Assembly (NCBI RefSeq): GCF_019977195.1
Contig: NZ_AP024643.1
Span: 2,914,001 to 2,978,000 of the forward strand
Length of the DNA stretch: 64,000 nt
Origin: Arthrobacter sp. StoSoilA2
Lineage (GTDB): Bacteria > Actinomycetota > Actinomycetes > Actinomycetales > Micrococcaceae
Reading direction: 5' to 3'
Shown here piece after piece: positions 55,024 to 61,531 of this stretch (position 1 is the stretch's first letter; every line of letters starts with the position of its first letter). The notes under the pieces were generated by a model. It worked only from the letters and a program-made list of their open reading frames with translations, made no database searches and had not been told where the DNA came from. Position numbers and translations under genes: made by a program.

Positions 55024-56079
55024 ATGACGACTGATGAACTTACCATCGCGATCGCTGTACCGCTCGAAGCTGAGCATGTGGAGCGTATCCGCGCCGTAGA
55101 TCCTTCCGTAACTGTTCTGTACGAACCCGACCTTCTTCCACCCGAGCGCTACCCTGCCGACCACAGCGGCGACCCGGACTTCAAGCGGACGCCGGAGCAG
55201 GAAGAACGCTACTGGGCCATGCTCAACCGGGCCCAGGTCCTGTACGGCTTCCCCAACGAAAGCCCGGCCGGCCTTGCCCGGATTGCCCGAAGCAATCCCC
55301 ACCTTCAATGGATTCACGCCATGGCCGCCGGGGCCGGCGGAGCCGTCAAGGCTTCCGGACTGGATACCGAGACGCTTCGAAAATTCCGCGTCACTACTTC
55401 AGCCGGAGTCCACGCGTTGCCACTCGCGGAATTCTCCGCCTTTGGCATCCTCAACGGCTTCAAGCGCAGCGCCGAAATGGCCCAGGACCAAGCGGCCAAG
55501 GCTTGGCCCCAGTTGCGGACACCCACCAAGTTGGTCAACGGATCCAAGGTAGTCATTGCAGGGCTTGGCGAGATCGGCATGGAAACGGCACGTATCGCCC
55601 GCGCTCTGGGCATGAAGGTCAGCGGCACCAAACGCAACGTGGAGGCCATTGAGGGCATCGACGAAGTCACCAACAATGACGGCCTCGCGGGCCTCGTTGC
55701 CGACGCCGACGCCGTAGTGAACACACTTCCCGGCACTCCCTACACAGAGAAGCTGTTCAGCACTGACATCTTCTCCGCAATGAAGCCGGGCAGCGTGTTC
55801 GTGAACGTCGGCCGCGGCACAGTCGTGGACGAGGACGCCCTTCTTGAGGCCCTCAACAGTGGTCAGGTTGCCTATGCCTGCCTGGACGTCTTTGCCGTCG
55901 AGCCGCTACCGCAGGACAGCCCCCTGTGGAACCACCCCAAGGTGCTGGTATCACCGCACACGTCTGCACTGAGCTCTGCCGAAAACCGCCTTATCGCAGA
56001 GCGTTTTTGCAGCAACCTCCGTACATTCCTGGACGGTGGCGACCTTCCCCACCTGGTGGATCCGGTCCACTTCTACTAA
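55024..56079 (+). CDS. D-2-hydroxyacid dehydrogenase
   Basis: This 351-residue D-isomer 2-hydroxyacid dehydrogenase family protein has the nucleotide loop VVIAGLGEIGMETARIA, FVNVGRGTVVDEDALLEAL, DVFAVEPLPQDSPLWNHPKVLVSPHTSA with catalytic His in SPHTSA, and a helical C-terminus. The substrate may be a 2-keto acid such as 2-ketogluconate, glyoxylate or hydroxypyruvate. I choose the ATG at 55024 because of TATGAT seven bases upstream; earlier in-frame ATGs at 55012 and 55015 overlap that box. Confidence 0.88.
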   Translation: MTTDELTIAIAVPLEAEHVERIRAVDPSVTVLYEPDLLPPERYPADHSGDPDFKRTPEQEERYWAMLNRAQVLYGFPNESPAGLARIARSNPHLQWIHAMAAGAGGAVKASGLDTETLRKFRVTTSAGVHALPLAEFSAFGILNGFKRSAEMAQDQAAKAWPQLRTPTKLVNGSKVVIAGLGEIGMETARIARALGMKVSGTKRNVEAIEGIDEVTNNDGLAGLVADADAVVNTLPGTPYTEKLFSTDIFSAMKPGSVFVNVGRGTVVDEDALLEALNSGQVAYACLDVFAVEPLPQDSPLWNHPKVLVSPHTSALSSAENRLIAERFCSNLRTFLDGGDLPHLVDPVHFY

Positions 56080-56100
56080 ACCCGGCAAGCTCCGACGCGA

Positions 56101-56135
56101 AAGGCTCCGACCCCAAGGGGGTCGGAGCCTTTTTT
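56101..56135 (+). terminator. Terminator after D-2-hydroxyacid dehydrogenase
   Basis: AAGGCTCCGACCCC, loop AAG and the complementary arm (56118-56131) are followed by TTTTTT. Confidence 0.93.
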
Positions 56136-56163
56136 GCGCCAATGCCTGGCAAGTGACGGTCCG

Positions 56164-57516
56164 CTACTTCGCGTCCTCAAGGGCAAGAAGGTCCCGTCCT
56201 GCTGTTTCAGGCGTAAAGAATGTCGTGATGAACGAAATCAAGGCCAAAACGAGCGAGTAGACCGCGAGAACAACCCAGGAGTTATGGGTGGCCGCCAGGA
56301 GAATGGCGCCGAGCAGGGGCACAAGGCCGCCTGCCAGCACTGCAGAAATTTCCCGGCTGAGCGCAACTCCGGTGAAGCGGTACTGGGAACCAAACAGTTC
56401 AGGTAGCAGCGGGCACTGCGGGCCCAGCATGGACTGGACACCCAGCGCTATACCAACCACCATGACTGCCCACACGAGGGTCACGTTTCCGAGAGTCACC
56501 AGATAGAAGGCCGGGATGGCAAATATCGCCTGGAACAACGCACCATAACGGTAAACCCGGACGCGGCCAAAGCGGTCAGACAGTGCTCCGAACGTCACCA
56601 CCATGACGGCTGCGAATCCAGCGGCAATCAGAAGCCCCACAGGGCCAATGAATTTGTCCCCAGGGAAGACACCTTCCTTGACCGACATGAAGGAGATCAG
56701 CAGGGCCGAATAGATGGATGAATTGCCGTTCTCTCCCATACGGAGGCCTATACCCACCAGCACGTTCCTTCTGGAATGCTTCCAAAGTTGACCCACAGGG
56801 TTCTTGACCACATTCTTGTGCTTCTCCAGTTCCTGAAATACCGGAGTTTCCTTCAACCTCAGGCGAATGAAGACAGCAACAATGATCAGGACAAAGCTGG
56901 CAAGAAATGGCACCCTCCAGAGCCACGACTCGAAAGCAGCCTTGTCCGCCAACTGCAACAGCGCGAAAGTTCCGGCGCCCAGGAGCGTGCCGAGCTGAAT
57001 GCCAACGAACGGCAGCGACGCGAAGTACCCCCGGCGCTTCGGCGGCGCCACTTCCGATATCAGGGTTGTGGCTCCGGCCTGTTCCGCTCCGGCCCCCAAA
57101 CCCTGGATGATTCGCAATGTCACCAGGAGTACAGCACCGAGCATTCCGGCCTGCTCGAAGGTGGGGAGCAGGCCGATGGCAAAGCTTGCGAGTCCCATCA
57201 TGCCGATTGTCAGCAAGAGGACCATTTTGCGGCCAAACCTGTCTCCGATGAATCCGAAGAAAATACCGCCGAACGGTCTGGCCGCAAATCCCACGCCATA
57301 GGTGGCAAAGGATGCGATCAAAGCCCCGCTCTCACCCAAAGGCTTGAAGAACAAAGGCCCAAAGATCAAGGCCGAGGCCAGGCCATAAATGTAGAAATCG
57401 TAGTACTCCAGGGCAGAACCCACGGAGCTGGCCAGCGTCGCCCTGCGAAGCTGTTCCGGCTCAACCACTGCATCGTCAGCCTTAGCTGCGAGCTTTGCAT
57501 CAGTACGAGTTGTCAC
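56164..57516 (-). CDS. MHS-family MFS transporter
   Basis: This 450-residue 12-helix transporter belongs to the metabolite:H+ symporter group (KgtP/ShiA/ProP-like), with SALEYYDFYIYGLAS in helix 1, GRPF-type FAARPFGGIFFGFIGDRFGRK and RIIQGLGAGAEQAGA. The substrate is probably an organic acid or sugar acid. I place the start at GTG 57516, as the GTG at 57522 abuts the GAGGGA Shine-Dalgarno. It faces the terminator of the D-2-hydroxyacid dehydrogenase. Confidence 0.88.
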   Translation of the reverse strand: MTTRTDAKLAAKADDAVVEPEQLRRATLASSVGSALEYYDFYIYGLASALIFGPLFFKPLGESGALIASFATYGVGFAARPFGGIFFGFIGDRFGRKMVLLLTIGMMGLASFAIGLLPTFEQAGMLGAVLLVTLRIIQGLGAGAEQAGATTLISEVAPPKRRGYFASLPFVGIQLGTLLGAGTFALLQLADKAAFESWLWRVPFLASFVLIIVAVFIRLRLKETPVFQELEKHKNVVKNPVGQLWKHSRRNVLVGIGLRMGENGNSSIYSALLISFMSVKEGVFPGDKFIGPVGLLIAAGFAAVMVVTFGALSDRFGRVRVYRYGALFQAIFAIPAFYLVTLGNVTLVWAVMVVGIALGVQSMLGPQCPLLPELFGSQYRFTGVALSREISAVLAGGLVPLLGAILLAATHNSWVVLAVYSLVLALISFITTFFTPETAGRDLLALEDAK

Positions 57517-57561
57517 AAGCACTCCCTCAAAATCACACCAGGCCCCCGTTGGCCCGACGAG

Positions 57562-57600
57562 ATAGTGATGGCATCACCGCCAAGATCACTATGGTGAACA
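57562..57600. promoter_or_regulatory. Inverted repeat upstream of the MHS transporter
   Basis: ATAGTGAT (57562-57569) and ATCACTAT (57585-57592) form a perfect 8-bp inverted repeat with a 15-base spacer; a TGAACA core continues to 57600. It lies 46-85 bases upstream of the transporter start and is a good operator candidate. Confidence 0.55.
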
Positions 57601-57680
57601 GCGTACAGCTTGTTGAACTGAGTGCCAAGATTAAAATAAGATTTATTCAAAATCCGATGATTGTGACGTGCGGCACTGCA

Positions 57681-58475
57681 TCAACCCATCGGATTCCCCA
57701 GGGAGCGGGCCAGCTCCTTGAGTTCCTTGACCATGAGCGCACCCTGCTCCTCTGAATAAGTAGCCTTCAGCGCAGTAACAGAAAGCCCCAGGCTGGGACC
57801 ATGCGCCCCATGGGTGGGCACGGGAACGGCAAGGCACACCACGCCTACCGTGGATTCTTCGTCCTCGAAGGCAAAACCCTGCTTGCGGATCGTGGTGATT
57901 TGAGCCTTCAGTTCCTCGGCCGTGCGCAGCGAGTTCGGCGTCATGACCGGAAGTTCCATGCCATCCGGGAACATGGCATCGATGTCGTGGTCATGCAATT
58001 GCGCCAGGAGCGCCTTTCCTACGCTGCAAAGGGAGACCGGCATTTTGTCGCCGATGTTCGAGGTCAGCCGAACTGCAGGATGACCCTCATAGCGCGCCAG
58101 GTATATGACGTGGTCCCCGTCCAACATGGCGATGCGGACAGTTTCTCCAGACAGGGTAGGTGCTTGTTCACAGTACTTGTAGAACTCCTGCACTTCATCC
58201 AAACGGCTCAAGTAGGCTGCGCCCAGCTCCACGAGCTTTCGCCCCAAGCCAAAGTCCGCGCCCTGCCTGGTAATAAGCCGTGCTTCTTCCAGTGCCAGCA
58301 GCAGATTGGACGTGGAAGATTTAGGGATTCCCAACTCCCTGGACAGATCACTCAGGGTGAGGCGGCCCGATGGCGATTCTGCCAATGCTTCCAGAACGGC
58401 CGCTGCGCGGGTCACCGCGGGAGCTGGCGATGATGCGCCCAGTCCTTCGGAGCGGGTAATGCGGGAATCGGCCAT
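57681..58475 (-). CDS. IclR family transcriptional regulator
   Basis: This 264-residue regulator has a winged helix at residues 20-85 (SDLSRELGIPKSSTSNLLLALEEARLI) and the IclR effector domain (KMPVSLCSVGKALLAQL, GFAFEDEESTVGVVCLAVPV, ATYSEEQGALM). IclR proteins bind small acids in that domain. It is 165 bases upstream of the MHS transporter on the same strand and probably controls it together with the divergent dehydrogenase genes. AAGGAG precedes the ATG. Confidence 0.93.
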   Translation of the reverse strand: MADSRITRSEGLGASSPAPAVTRAAAVLEALAESPSGRLTLSDLSRELGIPKSSTSNLLLALEEARLITRQGADFGLGRKLVELGAAYLSRLDEVQEFYKYCEQAPTLSGETVRIAMLDGDHVIYLARYEGHPAVRLTSNIGDKMPVSLCSVGKALLAQLHDHDIDAMFPDGMELPVMTPNSLRTAEELKAQITTIRKQGFAFEDEESTVGVVCLAVPVPTHGAHGPSLGLSVTALKATYSEEQGALMVKELKELARSLGNPMG

Positions 58476-58531
58476 GATTCTCCTTCGTCATCTCAAACCG
58501 GACATCTCGTCCAACCGGGTGTTCAATCAGC

Positions 58532-58553
58532 TGAACACTACCCATCATAGTGT
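58532..58553. promoter_or_regulatory. IclR-type operator candidate upstream of iclR gene
   Basis: TGAACACTA (58532-58540) is followed by an inverted repeat ACACTA-N7-TAGTGT (58535-58553) 57-78 bases before the regulator's start. On the minus strand a TATGAT hexamer overlaps it. It may allow self-regulation. Confidence 0.55.
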
Positions 58554-58620
58554 GATTGCTTGCGGTCCTGTCGGGAGCAATGGGGGCTTTATCGACACAC
58601 AAGGCCTTAACGAGGGCTTT

Positions 58621-58703
58621 ACTTTTCAAACGGAAAAGTTCGCTGTATATTCATTTTCGAGCTCTCCACCGCGGCATCCCCCAATAGTCGTGGTGGAGAG
58701 CTC
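58621..58703. repeat. Two hairpins between IclR gene and the 58725 gene
   Basis: ACTTTTcaaacgGAAAAGT at 58621-58639 and a perfect 12-bp arm pair (GAGCTCTCCACC, 58659-58670; complement 58692-58703) lie in a 249-base gap. The second could end the leftward gene at 58725 but lacks a T-tract. Confidence 0.5.
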
Positions 58704-58724
58704 ATCCATTTCCCGGTGGGAATC

Positions 58725-59015
58725 CTAGGCAGCCACGCGTTCTTCGCCACGCAGGTACCAGCCGCCACCACTTCCGTCCCGCACCAGTTCCCAGGTTGCC
58801 AGGCTGGACATCGCGTTGCTTCCCAGCCGCACTTGGACTTGCAACACCTCAACATCCACGCGGCCCTGCCCCCGGGGCATTCGCTTGGAGCTCTCCCACC
58901 ACGGCACCCTCTCGAACCATCGGAATGGTTCTTCCGCAATCTGCCACTCCCGGCCGCCCCGGACTACCGTAGTTGCCTCGCCGCCCCCTGCAGTGCGGAT
59001 GTATACCTGTTCCAT
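58725..59015 (-). CDS. Small hypothetical protein (96 residues, DUF6504-like)
   Basis: This is a basic 96-residue protein, MEQVYIRTAGGGEA then VVRGGREWQIAEEPFRWFERVPWW, and an end with ATWELVRDGSGGGWYLRG. It vaguely resembles the small DUF6504 proteins of actinobacteria, but I am not sure. The ATG at 59015 has TACTGT seven bases upstream (leaderless). It is on the same strand as tRNA-Val, with a terminator between. Confidence 0.65.
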   Translation of the reverse strand: MEQVYIRTAGGGEATTVVRGGREWQIAEEPFRWFERVPWWESSKRMPRGQGRVDVEVLQVQVRLGSNAMSSLATWELVRDGSGGGWYLRGEERVAA

Positions 59016-59067
59016 AAGCCAGACAGTAGGCGTGGGCACTGACTTTTTTCGTGAGCTGCTTTTGGGG

Positions 59068-59114
59068 AAAGAAAAACCCCGCCATCCCGACCGTTGCGGT
59101 CCAGGATGGCGGGG
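59068..59114 (-). terminator. Terminator after tRNA-Val
   Basis: On the minus strand CCCCGCCATCC pairs with GGATGGCGGGG and is followed by TTTTTCTTT. Confidence 0.9.
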
Positions 59115-59122
59115 CTGTTTGG

Positions 59123-59195
59123 TGGGTCCTACCGGGATCGAACCGATGACATCCACGGTGTAAACGTGGCGCTCTACCAGCTGAGCTAAAGACCC
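59123..59195 (-). tRNA. tRNA-Val (TAC)
   Basis: The 73-base minus-strand gene has acceptor GGGTCTT/AGGACCC, discriminator A, anticodon stem CCACG/CGTGG around TTTACAC (anticodon TAC) and T-arm GGTTCGATCC. No CCA is encoded. Confidence 0.97.
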
Positions 59196-59250
59196 AAAGT
59201 TCAGTTTCAGTGCCTTAGCGCTTCAACCAACGAACAATGACTCTACATGA

Positions 59251-60207
59251 TCATTCGGGCGAAACACCAATCGAGTCCCTCGCTGCAGAAATGTCGGGCA
59301 AATTCCGCGCAAGATAATCCAATGCTCCGCTCACTCCTACCTCAAGTTTCAGGGCGGCAAATTCGTCACCTCGCGTGGATCCCCTGTTGATGATGACCAC
59401 AGGTTTGCCTGCCTTCGCAGCATGGCGAACGAACCTCAACCCACTCATCACGGTGAGCGAGGAGCCGGCGACCAGGAGAGCTTCGCCGGCGTCCACCATG
59501 GAATACGCCCGTTCGACCCGGGTTTTGGGAACATTTTCGCCAAAGTAGACGAAGTCAGGCTTCAGCGTTCCGCCGCAGACAGGACAAACTGCCACCACGA
59601 ATGACTTAATGAGCCCGGGATCTTCCACGGTGGCATCAGCGTCCGGGGCCATCTCCACCACGCCTGCCTCGAGCGCGGCTTCTACGAACCCCGGATTCAG
59701 CTCCTCAAGAATTGCGGCGAGCAGCTTTCTGGAAAAAACGTGTCCGTTCTCAAGGCAGATCACCTGATCGAACCGCCCATGCAGATCCACAACGTTGGTG
59801 CTTCCGGCGTCCTCGTGGAGCCGGTCGACATTTTGGGTGATGAGGCCGGTCAGCAGGCCCCGCCGTTCCATGAGGGCGACGGCGGCGTGGCCGGCATTTG
59901 GATCAGCATGCCGCAAGTGGGACCAGCCGATATGGTTCCGGGCCCAATACCGCCGTCGATTGGCAGCACTGCCGATGAATTCCTGATACGTCATGGGGCT
60001 CCGTGGCGCTGATCCAGGTCCCCGGTAGTCCGGAATACCCGAATCGGTGCTGAGTCCGGCGCCGGTGAGCATGGCCAGCCGCCTGCCCCCAAGAATGTCC
60101 AGGACCTCCTTCAACGCCGCCTCTTCCCCGGCCCCCAAGGTGGCAGCGGTAGCCGGTTCCATGCTGGCGAAGCCGGTCATACCAACACCGAGCCGCACGT
60201 GGTTCAC
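59251..60207 (-). CDS. Sir2-family NAD-dependent protein deacylase
   Basis: This 318-residue sirtuin uses NAD to remove acyl groups from lysines. The NAD site GAGLSTDSGIPDYRGPG, the catalytic TQNVDRLHEDAG and LHGRFDQ are intact. Of the usual four zinc Cys, only AVCPVCGG is normal: the first pair reads VICLENGHVF, lacking its second Cys (a His follows). Start GTG 60207 overlaps the peroxiredoxin stop by four bases (GTGA); 60180 is an alternative ATG. Confidence 0.9.
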   Translation of the reverse strand: MNHVRLGVGMTGFASMEPATAATLGAGEEAALKEVLDILGGRRLAMLTGAGLSTDSGIPDYRGPGSAPRSPMTYQEFIGSAANRRRYWARNHIGWSHLRHADPNAGHAAVALMERRGLLTGLITQNVDRLHEDAGSTNVVDLHGRFDQVICLENGHVFSRKLLAAILEELNPGFVEAALEAGVVEMAPDADATVEDPGLIKSFVVAVCPVCGGTLKPDFVYFGENVPKTRVERAYSMVDAGEALLVAGSSLTVMSGLRFVRHAAKAGKPVVIINRGSTRGDEFAALKLEVGVSGALDYLARNLPDISAARDSIGVSPE

Positions 60208-60707
60208 CCCTGCTGCACTCTCAATTCAGAGAGCGCCTGGCGGTAGCCTGCGAGGTCCCTGGCCTGTCCCCGCGGATTGACCACCACGTACCGGATCAAT
60301 CCTTCGGCATCAATGATGAACGTTCCCCTAAGGGCCATCCCGCTGCGGGTATCAAAGACACCGTAAGCCTGCGCAACAGCTCCATGTGGCCAGAAATCAG
60401 CCAAAAGATCGAACTCATAGCGTTCCTGCTCCGCATATGCGCGCAAAGCAAATTTGCTGTCTACGGAGATCGCAAGGACCGTGGCGTTCGAGTCTTCGAA
60501 AGCAGCGATATTGTCGCGAATCTCACACAGTTCTCCCGTGCAGATGCCAGAGAAAGCGAACGGATAGAACACCACCACAACGTTGCGACCCCTGAAATCC
60601 GACAAACGGACCGGCTCGCCATATTGATTCAGCAGTTCAAAGTCCGGCGCCACCTCTCCGATCCCGGGAACAAGTGCGGGGGCCGGCGCTTGCTGGACTT
60701 CCGTCAC
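60204..60707 (-). CDS. ahpE: AhpE-type one-Cys peroxiredoxin
   Basis: This 167-residue peroxiredoxin reduces peroxides, and in actinobacteria AhpE is recharged by mycothiol. The peroxidatic Cys56 is in FAFSGICTGELCEIRD, with a further Cys61. VVVFYPFAF and PNPRGQARDLAGY resemble M. tuberculosis AhpE. The GTG start at 60707 overlaps the DUF3052 stop (GTGA), a four-base overlap, so translation is coupled. Confidence 0.9.
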   Translation of the reverse strand: MTEVQQAPAPALVPGIGEVAPDFELLNQYGEPVRLSDFRGRNVVVVFYPFAFSGICTGELCEIRDNIAAFEDSNATVLAISVDSKFALRAYAEQERYEFDLLADFWPHGAVAQAYGVFDTRSGMALRGTFIIDAEGLIRYVVVNPRGQARDLAGYRQALSELRVQQG

Positions 60708-61123
60708 TTGTTCTTCTTCGGCACCAAACGGGTGGCGCTCCAGTCCTTGGATACCCCGGCAGAAGTGGTCAGGTGCAGCCCCGAAGTGGGCGCTGCGTCC
60801 TGGATGTCCGCGGGAGAGACGTAGTTGTCGCGGCCGGATTTGGGGGTCAGAACCCACACCACGCCGCCCTCTTTCAAGGTGGTGAGCGAATCCATCAGAG
60901 CATCGACCAGGTCACCATCGCCGTCCCGCCACCAGCAAATAACAGCGTCTACGACGTCATGATCATCTTCATCCAACAGCTCAGAGCCCGTGACATCTTC
61001 AATGTCGTCACGCAAGTCGAAATCGACGTCGTCGTCGTAGCCGCGTTCCTGAATCAGATCCCCGTCTTTGAAACCCAATCTTTCCGCCACATTTACCGAT
61101 GTGGCGGCGTCGGCCTCGCTCAC
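60704..61123 (-). CDS. DUF3052 family protein
   Basis: This 139-residue acidic protein has NVAERLGFKDGDLIQERGYDDDVD, DDIEDVTGSELL, EDDHDVVDAVICWWRDGDGDLVDALMD and SWVLTPKSGRDNYV-type segments, which I know as DUF3052 adjoining aceE and ahpE in actinobacteria. Function is unknown. AAGGAGG six bases before the GTG at 61123 fixes the start. It heads the DUF3052-ahpE-sir2 operon and diverges from aceE. Confidence 0.9.
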   Translation of the reverse strand: MSEADAATSVNVAERLGFKDGDLIQERGYDDDVDFDLRDDIEDVTGSELLDEDDHDVVDAVICWWRDGDGDLVDALMDSLTTLKEGGVVWVLTPKSGRDNYVSPADIQDAAPTSGLHLTTSAGVSKDWSATRLVPKKNK

Positions 61124-61531
61124 GTTTCCTCCTTTTGAAGTGACTTCCATTACTAACAGCCAACACCCTTTGGGCGTGTGCTTCAAGCCATTGTCCCTGC
61201 GATGACGCATATTCCGCACTACCTGGGGTGTTTCGAAGCTGTGACAATCACGTGGCATCCGTCACGGAGAGCACCAGGATGTGACATACAACGCCCCTGA
61301 GGCCCCACGGCTACGCATCCCAGCGCTGTCAAAGCTAGAGTGGCCATGAGCGCTTTGGCTGCAGGGCGATCGCCCCGAGGAATTCTACTGGGCAGCCATG
61401 CGCTCACAAGACCTGCCCGGCGCATCCGACCGGGCTGTTGAAACCGAGATGTCGCACACGACGCGTTCATGACGGGCAGTTACCCTGCCAGACCTGAGGC
61501 GCCGATGCATGCGCCTAAAGGAAGGTTGGAC
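61124..61531. other. Intergenic region between DUF3052 and aceE
   Basis: This 408-base gap holds the promoters of both divergent operons. I see no clear gene, tRNA or terminator. An AAAGGAAGG Shine-Dalgarno stands at 61517-61525. No reliable -35/-10 pair could be chosen. Confidence 0.5.

Noticed and set aside
57580..57600. Full nine-base TGAACACTA at the MHS promoter
   Set aside because: Only TGAACA matches there; I treat this promoter as a weaker member of the motif set.
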